49,523 nt of DNA from Billgrantia bachuensis. GTDB taxonomy: Bacteria; Pseudomonadota; Gammaproteobacteria; Pseudomonadales; Halomonadaceae. Shown piece after piece: positions 35,674 through 45,350 of the stretch. The position numbers and the translations under genes are program-made. The notes under the pieces were generated by a model, which made no database searches, was not told the DNA's origin, and worked only from the letters and a program-made list of their open reading frames with translations. The DNA lies in the NCBI RefSeq assembly GCF_011742165.1, contig NZ_JAAQTO010000008.1, positions 1-49,523 on the forward strand. The letters are read 5' to 3'. How positions within the stretch are numbered: position 1 is the first letter of the stretch; each line of letters starts with the position of its first letter.

Positions 35674-36972
35674 TCAAGCCAGCCGCGGGCGGTTGGCGAA
35701 GGCCACCAGCGCCCGGGTCAGGTACTCCACGTCGCTGGCGCCTGCGGTTTCGCGGATCGAGTGCATGGCCCACTGCGGCACCCCTACGTCCAGCGTCGGT
35801 ACGCCTAGCTCGGTGGCGGTGATCGGCCCGATGGTGCTGCCGCAGCCCATGTCGGCGCGGGTCACGAAGGTCTGCACCGGCACTCCCGCCTCGCGGCAGA
35901 CGTCGCGGAACAGCGCCGAGGTAGCGCTGTTGGTGGCGTAGCGCTGGTTGGCGTTAACCTTGATCACCGGCCCGCCGTTGAGCGCCGGCCCGTGTGCGGC
36001 ATCGTGCTTGTCGGTGAAGTTGGGATGCAAGGCATGTGCGTTGTCGCAGGAGATCATGCGCGAAGCTTGAATCAAGCGTATGAAGCCCTCATCGCCCGGC
36101 TCGCCGAGCTGGGCGTTGACGCGGCGCAGTACATCGCCGAGAAACGGCCCCTGGGCGCCGCATGCGCTGGCGCTGCCGACCTCCTCGTGGTCGTTGGCGA
36201 CCAGCACCACGCCCTGGCTGCCGTCGCTCTCCAGCAGCGCTTCCAGCCCAATGAAGCAGGAGAGCAGGTTGTCCAGGCGTGCACTGGCGACCAGCTCACG
36301 CTCGACGCCTACCAGTGCCGGGGGCTGCACGTCGTGCAGCGCCAGCTCGAAGTCGAGGATCTCGGCCCCGCTGATCCCGTGCTGGGCCTCCAGCCACTCG
36401 AGCAGCAGCCGCTGTAGATCGGCCTTGTCGCCGCCCTGCAGGAACACGGGTGGCATCTGGGTTTGGGCGTTGATCGCTCGCCCGTTGTTGACCTCGCGAT
36501 CGAGGTGAATGGCGAGACTGGGGATGATGGCAATCGGCCAGTCCACGTGCAGCAGCACGCCCTCGAGGCGACCGTCGGGATGGCGCACGTGCACACGCCC
36601 GGCCAACCCCAGGTCGCGATCGTACCAGGGGGCCAGCAGCACGCCGCCGTAGAGTTCGATGCCGAGCTGCAGCCAGCCGCCAGCCGTCTGGGCAGCATGC
36701 GGTTTCAAGCGCAGCCCGGGACTGTCGGTATGGGCGCCGACCATGCGCAGTGCCTCGAGCCCTTCATGAGGCAGTTGCAGGGCCACGATGGACGAGCCAT
36801 TGCGCGTGACGTAGACCCGCTCCCCGGGCGCAAGCTGCCAGGCCTGGCTTTCGTCGAGCCGCCGGAAGCCGGCGGCATCGAGCCGCTCGGCCATGGTCGA
36901 GACGGCATGCCAGGGCGTGGGGGAACGGTGTAGAAAGTCGAGCAGACGCTCGAGACGAGCTTCCCGAGACAT
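35674..36972 (-). CDS. M18 family aspartyl-type aminopeptidase
   Basis: 432 residues from ATG 36972, which has GAGG six bases upstream; the in-frame ATG at 36984 is less well placed. Cytoplasmic dodecameric metallo-aminopeptidase removing acidic or other N-terminal residues. Metal ligands are in 'GAHTDSPGLRLKP' (H/D), 'NDHEEVGSAS' (catalytic E and ligand E), 'MISCDNAHALHPN' (D) and the C-terminal 'HSIRE' (H). 'NQRYATNSATSALF' is another hallmark. It is divergent from prc across 127 bp. In Pseudomonas the equivalent is ApeB; I leave the symbol blank. Confidence 0.92.
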   Translation of the reverse strand: MSREARLERLLDFLHRSPTPWHAVSTMAERLDAAGFRRLDESQAWQLAPGERVYVTRNGSSIVALQLPHEGLEALRMVGAHTDSPGLRLKPHAAQTAGGWLQLGIELYGGVLLAPWYDRDLGLAGRVHVRHPDGRLEGVLLHVDWPIAIIPSLAIHLDREVNNGRAINAQTQMPPVFLQGGDKADLQRLLLEWLEAQHGISGAEILDFELALHDVQPPALVGVERELVASARLDNLLSCFIGLEALLESDGSQGVVLVANDHEEVGSASACGAQGPFLGDVLRRVNAQLGEPGDEGFIRLIQASRMISCDNAHALHPNFTDKHDAAHGPALNGGPVIKVNANQRYATNSATSALFRDVCREAGVPVQTFVTRADMGCGSTIGPITATELGVPTLDVGVPQWAMHSIRETAGASDVEYLTRALVAFANRPRLA

Positions 36973-37009
36973 GAGGATCCTCATCAGGGGTCGTGGTTGA
37001 GGCAAGAGC

Positions 37010-37018
37010 TGCTACAAT
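37010..37018 (+). promoter_or_regulatory. Extended -10 promoter element of prc
   Basis: TGCTACAAT (TGN plus TACAAT) about 80 bp before the prc ATG, within the divergent gap. No strong -35 is at the proper distance, as is usual for extended -10 promoters. Confidence 0.5.
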
Positions 37019-37099
37019 GCGTTGTCTGCCTTTGGCAACTCATAGGGCATACGCTTGTCTAGGGAAGGAAGTGTACACGAAACCAGGGGTGCTTCATTG

Positions 37100-39172
37100 A
37101 TGAGCCAGTTTGTCGTTATTCGGCGCACAGCGGTCCTGACGCTGGCGCTGCTGTTGTCGTGCGCTCAACTGGCGCTTGCCCAAATCCAGCCCGGTGACGA
37201 CCAGCGTCAAGCCGCCGTGGAGGTGGCCGAGTCTCTGCGCTATGGCCACTATGCCGACACCGCTCTGGATGATACCTGGTCGCAGTTGGCCTTCGAACGC
37301 TATCTCGACATTCTCGACGGCCAGCGCTCCTTCCTGCTCGAGAGTGACGTCGAGGAGTTTCGCCACCTCGAGGAGCGTATCGACGACATGCTCTTCGAGG
37401 GCGAACTGGCGCCCGCCTACCAGCTCTACCAGCGCTATCACGAGCGTGCGGAAAACCGCTTCGAATGGCTGCTCGATGCCCTGGACGAAGGCCTCGAATT
37501 CACCTACGAGACTGACAAGCGCCTCGACCTGGACCGCCGTGAGGCACCCTGGCCCAGCAGCGAAGCCGAACTCGATGAACTGTGGAGCAAGCGTCTGAAG
37601 AACGACGCCCTCACGCTCGACATCAGCGGCCAGGACGAGGAGCAGGTGGAGAGCAACCTGCGCCAGCGCTACGAAGGCCAGCTCTCGCGCCTGCGCCAGA
37701 CCAACGCCGAGGATGTGTTCGGCCTGTTCATGGCCGCGGTGACCAGCAGCATCGACCCGCACACCGAATACCTTTCCCCGCGTCAGGGTGAGTCGTTCGA
37801 CATCCAGATGCGGCTGTCGCTGGAAGGCATCGGCGCCATGCTGCAGTCCGATGGCGAGTACGTTAAGGTCACAAGCCTGGTGCCTGGCGGCCCCGCCGAT
37901 CGCGCCGGCGTGCTGGAACCCGCCGATCGCATCGTCGGCGTGGGCCAGGAAGACGAGGGGGAGACCGTCAATGTCGTCGGCATGCGGCTGGACGAAGTGG
38001 TCGACCTGATCCGCGGCCCCAAGGGTACCGTGGTGCGTCTCGATGTCGTGCCGGCGGAAGCCGTGGACATGACACGCTCGCACGAGGTCAAGATCACCCG
38101 CGACACCGTCAACCTCGAGGACCAGGCGGCAAAGGGCGAGATCATCGAGGTGGAGCGCGACGAGGGCGTGCAGCGCATCGGCGTGATCACCATCCCCACC
38201 TTCTATGTCGACTTCGACGCCTGGCAGGCCGGCGAGGAGGAGTTCCGCAGCACCACTCGCGACGTGGCCCGTGAAGTCGAGCGGCTCAAGGCGGAGGGTA
38301 TCGACGGCATCATGCTCGACCTGCGCAACAATGGCGGCGGCGCCCTGCAGGAAGCCAACTCTCTGCTCGGACTGTTCATCGATCGCGGCCCCACCGTCCA
38401 GGTGCGCGATGCGCGCGGCCGCATCAGCCTGTATGGCGATACCGAAACCGGCACCATTTACGATGGCCCGCTGGCCGTGCTGGTCAACCGCCTGTCGGCC
38501 TCGGCTTCGGAAATCTTCGCCGGCGCCATTCAGGACTATGGACGCGGCCTGGTGCTGGGCAGCGCCACCTTCGGCAAGGGCACCGTACAGACCCTGAACG
38601 ATCTCAGCTACGGTCAGATCAAGCTCACTCGAGCCAAGTTCTACCGCATCTCCGGCGAGAGCACCCAGAATCGGGGCGTCGAGCCCGATATCTTGTTTCC
38701 CGACATGGTCGACCCGGAGCGGATCGGCGAGAGCAGCCTGGACAATGCGCTGGAATGGGATACCGTCCAGGCCGTTCAGTACCGCCATTACGGCGAGCCG
38801 TGGGAGTATCTCGAGACCCTGCGCTCCCGGCATCGTGAGCGAGCCGACTCCCACCCCAACTTCGTCTACCTGAAGGAGCGCGTGGAACTGGCGCGGCGCA
38901 TGCGTGAGGAGCACACCAGTGTCAGCCTCGATCGGGAACTACGCCAGCGAGAGGTCGAGAGCCGCGATGCCCAGCAGCTGGAGCTGGAGAATCGCCGTCG
39001 CAAGGCCCTGGGCCTGGAGCCACTGGACGAACTGATCGATGCACGCAGCGAACCAGACGAAGGAGAAGCCGAGAGCGACGAGCCGGTGGAACGAGTGCAG
39101 GTGACCGAAGCTGCCGCCATCCTCGCCGACTATGCCGAGCTGACCGAACGGCGCCTGGCCGGCCGCTTCTGA
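37100..39172 (+). CDS. prc: Carboxy-terminal processing (tail-specific) protease, S41A
   Basis: 690 residues. Signal peptide 1-28 ('AVLTLALLLSCAQLALAQ'); the mature enzyme is periplasmic. The long N-terminal helical domain (30-230) precedes a PDZ domain (about 240-335, 'YVKVTSLVPGGPADRAGVLEP' here split by position), then the S41 core. The Ser/Lys dyad is S468 in 'RLSASASEIF' and K493 in 'TFGKGTVQTL', 25 residues apart as in E. coli Tsp. A charged C-terminal helical domain (560-690) ends the protein. It trims C-terminal tails, PBP3/murein hydrolases being known substrates in E. coli. ATG 37100 has AGGGG ten bases upstream. Confidence 0.94.
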   Translation: MSQFVVIRRTAVLTLALLLSCAQLALAQIQPGDDQRQAAVEVAESLRYGHYADTALDDTWSQLAFERYLDILDGQRSFLLESDVEEFRHLEERIDDMLFEGELAPAYQLYQRYHERAENRFEWLLDALDEGLEFTYETDKRLDLDRREAPWPSSEAELDELWSKRLKNDALTLDISGQDEEQVESNLRQRYEGQLSRLRQTNAEDVFGLFMAAVTSSIDPHTEYLSPRQGESFDIQMRLSLEGIGAMLQSDGEYVKVTSLVPGGPADRAGVLEPADRIVGVGQEDEGETVNVVGMRLDEVVDLIRGPKGTVVRLDVVPAEAVDMTRSHEVKITRDTVNLEDQAAKGEIIEVERDEGVQRIGVITIPTFYVDFDAWQAGEEEFRSTTRDVAREVERLKAEGIDGIMLDLRNNGGGALQEANSLLGLFIDRGPTVQVRDARGRISLYGDTETGTIYDGPLAVLVNRLSASASEIFAGAIQDYGRGLVLGSATFGKGTVQTLNDLSYGQIKLTRAKFYRISGESTQNRGVEPDILFPDMVDPERIGESSLDNALEWDTVQAVQYRHYGEPWEYLETLRSRHRERADSHPNFVYLKERVELARRMREEHTSVSLDRELRQREVESRDAQQLELENRRRKALGLEPLDELIDARSEPDEGEAESDEPVERVQVTEAAAILADYAELTERRLAGRF

Positions 39173-39210
39173 GCAAGGTTCGTCGACCCAGGCATGACTC
39201 TCCCCTCCCC

Positions 39211-39247
39211 CGGGCACCCAGAGCGACAAGGCTTGGCTGGGTGCCCA
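39211..39247 (+). terminator. Terminator-like hairpin after prc
   Basis: GGGCACCCA (39212-39220) pairs with TGGGTGCCC (39238-39246); one more G-C pair extends the stem inwards around a 15-nt loop. No T-run, so possibly rho-assisted. Confidence 0.55.
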
Positions 39248-39499
39248 CCCCGCATACCGTGCCGCAACTCGACGGCACAGGCCCAGCCCAGCGGCTGCTT
39301 CCTTTAGCGATGCATTCTCTCCCAACGGCCTGTTCCGACGCTTCCAGCATGCGCTTGAGTTAACTGCTTCGTTAACCGCGCCGCTTGTTGACGTCTCGCC
39401 AATGCGAGACCATGAAGTTACCGGCATCGACCCGCCAGAGGCGCGTCACCGGCCCATAGCGCAAGCCATCATGCGCTCGCTTGAGTGGAGGGCGTACGA
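39248..39499. promoter_or_regulatory. Leader of the REC-PAS-GGDEF-EAL gene with repeated sites
   Basis: No gene seen. Two GTTAAC palindromes lie 12 bp apart (39359-39364, 39371-39376), followed by TTGACG and an inverted repeat GTCTCGC-caat-GCGAGAC (39393-39410). These are plausible operator or promoter parts; the -10 is not evident. Confidence 0.35.
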
Positions 39500-41704
39500 G
39501 TGAACAATCCCAGCGGGTTGAACCCATCCACCGATACCTTGCCCCACGCCGCCGCTCGCACTGCTGCGGTCGATCAGGATGGCGAGGCTGGCATGGTGGC
39601 CACTGTGCTGGTCATCGACGATGACCCGACCATTCGCCTCCTGATTGCCTCGGGCCTGCAGCGCAAGCACTATCAGGTCATCCTCGCGACCGATGGCCAG
39701 CAGGGGTTGGAAGCGTTCGAACGGCATGCGCCCGACCTGGTCCTGGTGGACGTCAGCATGCCCGGGCTCAACGGCTTCGATACGCTCCGCGCCATTCGCC
39801 ATGGCCAGGCCGGCAGCAAGGGGCGGCATGCGCCGCTGCTGATGCTGACCGGCTACGACGATGTCGACTCCATCAAGGAAGCCTTCGAGGCGGGCGCGAC
39901 CGACTTCCTGACCAAGCCGATCAACCTTGCGCTTCTCACCGAACGGGTACGCTACGCGCTGAGCGGTGCCGAGCGCGAAAAGGCCCTGCGTGAGGCGCAG
40001 CTTGAACAGGCTAGTGCCTGCAAGCTCGCACGCTTGGGTTTCTGGCACCTGGACGTACCGAGCGGCTCGCTATACTGGTCGGAAGGCGCCGCAGAAATGC
40101 TGGGCTGGCCGTCGCTGCCTGCATCGGTTGAGAGCTTTCTCGCACTGGTGAGTGAGGATGACAGGCCGCGCCTGGAAACGGCCCTCACCGTAGCCAGCCA
40201 TAACCGCGAAGGCCTGGACCTGGAATTCAGTCTGGGGCTGGGAAGTCTCGAACGCACCGTGCGCCTGCAGAGCGCCGAACAGGCCAGCGAACAGCGACTG
40301 GTCGGCGCCTTTCAGGACGTAACCACCCTGCGCGCCTTCGAAGACAAGGCGCTGTATCTGGCAGCGCATGATGAATTGACCGGACTGCCCAAGCGCCACT
40401 GCTTCCTCAGCCTGCTTGCCGAGCAGTTGAGCCAGGCTAGCGAGACGCGCTGGCTGGTGGCGGCACTGGATATCAGCCGCCTGCATCGCATCAATGAAGC
40501 CTTGGGCATACGTGCCGGCGACCAGGCCTTGGTGCTCTTCTCGCGACGCCTGAAACAGCATGTGCCGAGCCATGCGCTGCTTGGACGTCTCGAGGCCGAC
40601 ACCTTCGGCGTGGCCCTCCCCCTCTCCGCCCAGGAGGATCCGCGCCTGGTATTCCAGCAATGGCTGGCACCACTGGCGCGGGCTCAGCGCATCGCCGGAG
40701 AAGATGTCTATATCGATTTCTCCGCCGGCGCCAGCGTCTTCCCGGACGACACACGGGATGCCGAAGCCCTGCTCGGCGCGGCACTACAGGCGCAGCGCCT
40801 ATCACGCACCCAGTCGGGCAACCAGAAGCTCTATTTCCATAACGAATTCCCCGGTAGCTGCGATGCCAGCGCCTTGAGCCTGGAAGCGCACTTGCAGCAG
40901 GCGCTACAGAAAGACGAGTTTTTTCTCGTCTACCAGCCGCAGCAGCACTTGGCGGGAGGACACATCAGCGGCGTGGAGGCCCTGCTGCGCTGGCAACATG
41001 CCAGCCGTGGAGTGATCTCCCCCGTGGAATTCATTCCGCTGCTGGAGGAAACGGGGCTCATCGTCGAAGTTGGAGACTGGGTCATCCAGGATGCCTGTCG
41101 TCAGCTCGCCGAATGGAATCGCGCCGGCATGGACCTGCGCATGAGCATCAATCTTTCAGCCGTGCAGTTCACGCAACCGGGCTTCGCCAAGCACATCATG
41201 GCGCATGTGGTCTCCCATGGGCTGACCCCGAGTCAGCTCGAGCTGGAAATCACCGAAAGCGCCGCCATGCGACGCCCCGAACACACGCTGGAGATCCTGC
41301 TCGAATTGAAGGAGCTTGGCTTCTATCTTGCCATCGACGACTTCGGCACCGGGCACTCCTCCTACGACTACCTGCTGCGCTTCCCTATCGATACCCTGAA
41401 AATCGACCGCAGCTTTACCAAGGGCATTACGCAGGGACGGGCCAGCCGGGCGATCATACGTTCGCTCACCACCCTGAGTCAGGGGCTGGGATTCCGAACG
41501 GTCGCGGAAGGTGTGGAAACCCAGCGCCAGCGCGATTATCTCGAAGCCCTGGATGTCGATGAGATACAAGGCTTTCTACTGGCACGGCCCATGGCAGCAA
41601 GCCATTTCGCCTCCTTCATGCGCAACACCAGCATTCGGACTCGCCCCACTTTCCCAGGGGTTGCAGCACTTGTCAGCGGAGAGGGCACCGCCCCCGGCTC
41701 CTGA
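39500..41704 (+). CDS. Response regulator with PAS, degenerate GGDEF and EAL domains (c-di-GMP phosphodiesterase)
   Basis: 734 residues from GTG 39500 (GGAGG eight bases upstream). Receiver domain about 34-150 with D84 as phospho-acceptor ('LVLVDVSMPG') and K139. A PAS-like fold follows at about 175-275, then GGDEF about 283-445, in which the signature is EADTF (365-369) instead of GGDEF, so cyclase activity is probably lost. The EAL domain (about 460-710) keeps E493-A-L, 'LEITESAAM', 'IDDFGTGHSSY', 'LKIDRSFTKG', 'AEGVET' and 'QGFLLARPM', all needed for c-di-GMP hydrolysis. It faces a hybrid kinase gene convergently, which likely phosphorylates it. Confidence 0.9.
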   Translation: MNNPSGLNPSTDTLPHAAARTAAVDQDGEAGMVATVLVIDDDPTIRLLIASGLQRKHYQVILATDGQQGLEAFERHAPDLVLVDVSMPGLNGFDTLRAIRHGQAGSKGRHAPLLMLTGYDDVDSIKEAFEAGATDFLTKPINLALLTERVRYALSGAEREKALREAQLEQASACKLARLGFWHLDVPSGSLYWSEGAAEMLGWPSLPASVESFLALVSEDDRPRLETALTVASHNREGLDLEFSLGLGSLERTVRLQSAEQASEQRLVGAFQDVTTLRAFEDKALYLAAHDELTGLPKRHCFLSLLAEQLSQASETRWLVAALDISRLHRINEALGIRAGDQALVLFSRRLKQHVPSHALLGRLEADTFGVALPLSAQEDPRLVFQQWLAPLARAQRIAGEDVYIDFSAGASVFPDDTRDAEALLGAALQAQRLSRTQSGNQKLYFHNEFPGSCDASALSLEAHLQQALQKDEFFLVYQPQQHLAGGHISGVEALLRWQHASRGVISPVEFIPLLEETGLIVEVGDWVIQDACRQLAEWNRAGMDLRMSINLSAVQFTQPGFAKHIMAHVVSHGLTPSQLELEITESAAMRRPEHTLEILLELKELGFYLAIDDFGTGHSSYDYLLRFPIDTLKIDRSFTKGITQGRASRAIIRSLTTLSQGLGFRTVAEGVETQRQRDYLEALDVDEIQGFLLARPMAASHFASFMRNTSIRTRPTFPGVAALVSGEGTAPGS

Positions 41705-41772
41705 GCAAGCCTCACGTCCCGACCAGGTCCAATTGCCGCTTTGTCGGTCGCCGGCACGCTTTTCGGGAGAGC

Positions 41773-44043
41773 CTAGCCTTGCGGTACGTCCTCCATGCCC
41801 AGGTAGCCCAGCATGGCAAAGGCCGCTCTCGTGGCATGCCCAAGCTGGATCAGCCGAGCCACGGCCTCTTCGAGGACTCGCAGGTCTTCGAGGTCCGCCG
41901 CGCTTTCGAGTTCGGCGGCGGCCTGAGCCAGTTCGCGACAGCCCAAGGACGCAGCGGCTCCCTTCAGAGAATGCGCCGACTCCCTGAGTCCTTGTCGATC
42001 CTCCTGGCGCAGACAGTGCTGAAGTGTTTCCCGATCATCGACGAGTCGCAGGGTGAACCTCTGCACCAGAATACGTAACGCCTCCGCGTCCAGGACTTCG
42101 CGCAGCGCCGCCAGCGTGTCTCGGCTGAGCAGCCTGTCGGCCGTCGAGCCGTCATATGCATACCATGTTTCGTCCGGAGTATTGCCGTGAGCAGGACTCG
42201 CATCGCTTCCTGGCACGGCATCCTCGCTGGGCCTGGGCATGAGCCACTGACGGAGAATTCGTTGCAGGTCCTGGCGCGTATAGGGCTTGCAGAGCACATC
42301 ATCCATGCCGGCCTCCAGGCAGCGCTGCCTGGCGGACGGCATGGCGTTGGCAGTCAGCGCCACGATGGGCAGCGCGCGCTGACCGGCGGGCTCCTGACGA
42401 CGCCAGCGGCGAGTGGTTTCGAGGCCGTCCAGAGTGGGCATCTGCATGTCCATCAGCACCAGGTCGAACGCATGGCGGGACATTTCCTCGAGACCGGCCC
42501 TACCATCCGCGGCCACATGCACGGTCTGCCCCAGGTGCTCGAGCATGGCTCTGGCCAGCTCGCGGTTGGCTGGCTGGTCTTCAACCACCAGGATGCGTCC
42601 TCTGGGCTGCACGGTCGACGATGCCATTCCCACCCGGCCCGACTGTGCCGAAGACACCTCCTCTGGCGCCGGAACCGATAGGGGCAGATGGACCCGGAAG
42701 CGGCTCCCCACGCCCGAGGTACTCTCGAAGTCGATATGCCCCTGCATGGCTTTAACCAGCCGCTCACAGATGGCAAGCCCAAGCCCCGAGCCACCATAGC
42801 GACGCGCGATGGTACTGTCCGCCTGTGTGAACGGCTTGAAGATCTGCGCCTGGCTCTGCTCGGGAATGCCACACCCGGTGTCCTCCACACTCAGGCACAA
42901 CGTATTGCCCCCGAACTCGCAAACCGTCAGTCGCACTTCTCCCGCGCTGGTGAACTTGAAGGCGTTGTTGAGCAAGTTCATCAGCACCTGGCCGATACGT
43001 GTGGTATCGCCCAGCAGCCAGGTTGGCAGGGTATCGTCCACGCTCACGACGAAACCGATCCCACGACCTTCGCTCACCAACCGATAGTGCCGGCTCAATT
43101 GAGCAACGAATCCTTCGAGGTGGAATGGCTGCGAATCGATATCCAGAGAGCCGGCATCGTACTTGGTATAATCGATGACATCGTTGATCACCGCCTGCAG
43201 GGTCACGAGACTGTCGTTCAAGGTTCCCAGAAGCTGGGTGCCCCGGGGGGTCAGCGGCTCAAAGGCAAGCAGTTCAGCAACCCCGACCACGCCGCTGAGC
43301 GGCGTGCGTATCTCGTGGCTCATCACCGCCATGAATTCGGATTTGGCCTGGCTGGCATGCTCCGCTTGTCGGACTGCCGCATCGAGATCATGCGCCTGAA
43401 CCTCGAGCAGATCGCGCCGCTTGCGATTGGCTTTGCCCTCCTCGATCAGCGATACCACCAGGACCAAACCCGCCAGCACCAACAGCACGATCAGTACCAG
43501 CAGCACCTTGTAGAGGTACCAAAGGTTGTCACGCTCCTGTGTTCGCATCCTGGCGACATGGGCATTGATGTCGAGCAGCAGCCTGGACGTCAGCTCCTGC
43601 AGTCCGAGCAACTGCCGCGCCAGGCTCTGCTGAACATCACGGTCAAGCGCTCGCTGCCCGCTTTCCAGCGCCGACATGAGCGGATCGATCTGCCGAACCA
43701 CTCTGATGGCCTCTTCAAGAGGCATTCCCAGGGGCTGCTGCATCAGCGTATGCTTGAGTTCCCCGCGGCTAAAGAGATCGGCGCGGCTGAACAGAATCTC
43801 GTAGCGCAACAGCACGGTATCGAGGCCAGCCTCCTGCCATCCCGACAGTGCCAGTCGCATCTCGCTGACTTCACGATCGAACTGGTAGGCCGACCAGGTG
43901 AGGTCTTCGAGCATCTTGTGCTCGATCTGCTGCTGGCGGTCGTAGATGATCTTCGCAGTCAACAGGGCCGAGCAGAACAGCAATACCGCTGCGAAGGCAG
44001 CGATTCGGTAACGCAGGGCAGGACTGCCCTTCATACCGAACAC
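41773..44043 (-). CDS. Hybrid sensor histidine kinase with receiver and Hpt domains
   Basis: 756 residues from GTG 44043; ATG 44034 would remove three residues. Transmembrane helices at about 12-31 and 180-200 enclose a 150-residue helical periplasmic sensor. Cytoplasmic parts in order: dimerisation/phosphorylation helix with H243 ('[11 protein letters not shown]'), HATPase_c with N-box '[10 protein letters not shown]' and 'GGSGLGLAI', a receiver domain with D532 ('LVLMDMQMP') and K586, and an Hpt domain with H691 ('[14 protein letters not shown]'). It is a complete His-Asp-His relay that ends on an Hpt ready to pass phosphate to an external receiver. The gene directly follows a small periplasmic protein gene with no real gap. 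Confidence 0.92.
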   Translation of the reverse strand: MFGMKGSPALRYRIAAFAAVLLFCSALLTAKIIYDRQQQIEHKMLEDLTWSAYQFDREVSEMRLALSGWQEAGLDTVLLRYEILFSRADLFSRGELKHTLMQQPLGMPLEEAIRVVRQIDPLMSALESGQRALDRDVQQSLARQLLGLQELTSRLLLDINAHVARMRTQERDNLWYLYKVLLVLIVLLVLAGLVLVVSLIEEGKANRKRRDLLEVQAHDLDAAVRQAEHASQAKSEFMAVMSHEIRTPLSGVVGVAELLAFEPLTPRGTQLLGTLNDSLVTLQAVINDVIDYTKYDAGSLDIDSQPFHLEGFVAQLSRHYRLVSEGRGIGFVVSVDDTLPTWLLGDTTRIGQVLMNLLNNAFKFTSAGEVRLTVCEFGGNTLCLSVEDTGCGIPEQSQAQIFKPFTQADSTIARRYGGSGLGLAICERLVKAMQGHIDFESTSGVGSRFRVHLPLSVPAPEEVSSAQSGRVGMASSTVQPRGRILVVEDQPANRELARAMLEHLGQTVHVAADGRAGLEEMSRHAFDLVLMDMQMPTLDGLETTRRWRRQEPAGQRALPIVALTANAMPSARQRCLEAGMDDVLCKPYTRQDLQRILRQWLMPRPSEDAVPGSDASPAHGNTPDETWYAYDGSTADRLLSRDTLAALREVLDAEALRILVQRFTLRLVDDRETLQHCLRQEDRQGLRESAHSLKGAAASLGCRELAQAAAELESAADLEDLRVLEEAVARLIQLGHATRAAFAMLGYLGMEDVPQG

Positions 44044-44052
44044 TGCAGACCG

Positions 44053-44553
44053 TCACTCTGGGAGCACATCGATATGGACCACCTGCCAGACCGAGCGCGT
44101 CATCACCTTTTCAGTGAGCAACTCGGGAAATTCATCGAAGGGATAGATAATGAACAGAGGCCCTTGGTCACGCACCCTCAAGGGAGCCCCATCGAGGGTC
44201 ATCGCCAGTAGCACGTCATACTCCATGAAGTCGGCAACCGGCACGTTGGCGGCATAATCGTTGAGGGCAGTCACCCGCAGCATGGTGCCTTGCGCCCCTA
44301 CCTTTTCCAGCACGTCGCGCCCAAGCGGTCCCGTAAAGGTGGCCAGACCATCGTGCCAAGGGGTATGGGTCCGCGTCGTGTGCTGCTCCAGAGCCTCAAG
44401 CATCCCACGGTCGAATAGAGCCTCGTTACCCGCATTGGTCGCGGTGATGTTGCCACTGACGGTCAGAATCACACGCCCTTCCGGCTCTTCAAGCGCATGC
44501 CCCGAACCGATCAGAAAAAAGAGCAGCAAGCCACCCATCAAAGCCCTGCGCAT
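44053..44553 (-). CDS. Small periplasmic protein, molybdopterin-oxidoreductase (SUOX-fold)-like
   Basis: 166 residues from ATG 44553 (GGGAGAGAG upstream). Residues 1-21 are a signal peptide ('LMGGLLLFFLIGSGHA'). The rest resembles the cofactor-binding fold of sulfite-oxidase-type proteins in reduced form: 'ATFTGPLGRDVLEKVGA', 'ALNDYAANVPVADF', 'LLAMTLDGAPLRVRDQGPL' and 'LFIIYPFDEFPEL'. The cysteine that binds molybdenum in real enzymes is absent, so it is probably not an enzyme. It is immediately upstream of the hybrid kinase, consistent with a ligand-binding partner that reports to the kinase sensor domain. That role is inference; the family has no established function that I can cite. Confidence 0.7.
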   Translation of the reverse strand: MRRALMGGLLLFFLIGSGHALEEPEGRVILTVSGNITATNAGNEALFDRGMLEALEQHTTRTHTPWHDGLATFTGPLGRDVLEKVGAQGTMLRVTALNDYAANVPVADFMEYDVLLAMTLDGAPLRVRDQGPLFIIYPFDEFPELLTEKVMTRSVWQVVHIDVLPE

Positions 44554-44680
44554 CACTCTCTCCCAGGTCGTCGTGCTTGACCGAGTATACGGCAAGACAA
44601 TGCCTTGGCCGGCTCCACATGAGTCAACGCTCCGGCAGGGTTCGAACGAAGGCAAGGAAGAAAACGAACAGAAAAGAAAC

Positions 44681-44756
<76 letters not shown>

Positions 44757-44842
44757 ACGATGCTTTCTAGGAAGTGAGGAACTTCCTTCTGGCAAGGCCG
44801 TGGACCTTGCGGAGAGCTGATGGCTCTACTTTTGCAAGCTGA

Positions 44843-44918
<76 letters not shown>

Positions 44919-44949
44919 ATGACGAGCGTCAGGATCAGCGAATGTTCAT

Positions 44950-45025
<76 letters not shown>

Positions 45026-45046
45026 ATGGCCCTGAACACGGTGCGT

Positions 45047-45074
45047 AGTATACGGATCGCTCACATAAGGTCAA
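45047..45074 (-). promoter_or_regulatory. Promoter of the tRNA-Asn cluster
   Basis: On the minus strand TTGACC (45074-45069), 16-bp spacer, TATACT (45052-45047), then ACGCACC. Strong stable-RNA style promoter with a GC-containing discriminator. Confidence 0.8.
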
Positions 45075-45111
45075 GGCCGGATTCTTGCGAGCCGATGCCT
45101 CCCCAAACGCA

Positions 45112-45145
45112 TGACGCCCGCGCAACAGAAGTCGCACGGGCGTCA
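45112..45145 (-). terminator. Terminator hairpin left behind downstream of the broken tRNA-Met
   Basis: TGACGCCCG (45112-45120) and CGGGCGTCA (45137-45145) pair over 9 bp. On the minus strand it is 12 bp downstream of the tRNA-Met 3' remnant and upstream of the tRNA-Asn promoter, as expected for the original terminator of that tRNA gene. Confidence 0.6.
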
Positions 45146-45156
45146 GCGAGATAGTC

Positions 45157-45194
45157 TGGTGGCTACGCCCTGATTTGAACAGGGGACCCCATCA
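45157..45194 (-). pseudogene. 3' half of a tRNA-Met gene (remnant, possible att site)
   Basis: Reading the minus strand, 38 nt run from the 3' side of the anticodon stem (TGATG) through the T-arm and acceptor strand to CCACCA. They match 35583-35620 of the intact tRNA-Met at 37 of 38 positions; the change is TTCAAAT for TTCGAAT in the T-loop. Homology stops at once beyond 45194: the anticodon loop, D-arm, 5' acceptor strand and promoter are missing. The break in the anticodon region is where many tyrosine integrases cross over. Confidence 0.85.
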
Positions 45195-45277
45195 GGGAAT
45201 GGTACCCCTGCAACGCGGCAGGATTATGCCCGAAGCGAGGCGAGCAGGCAAGCCCAAAGCGGCTCGTCTTTTTATTG

Positions 45278-45291
45278 ATTGAACGTTCAAT
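45278..45291. promoter_or_regulatory. BetI-type operator
   Basis: A perfect 14-bp palindrome ATTGAACGTTCAAT in an AT-rich setting, 60 bp before the betI ATG. It resembles the operator in the E. coli bet region (ATTGAACG-TCCAAT). BetI would repress here until choline is present. Confidence 0.8.
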
Positions 45292-45350
45292 AAAAAAATG
45301 TCATGCTCTCCAAAGAATGCCAGAGGCGTCGCATCAGGAGGAGTCAGCGG

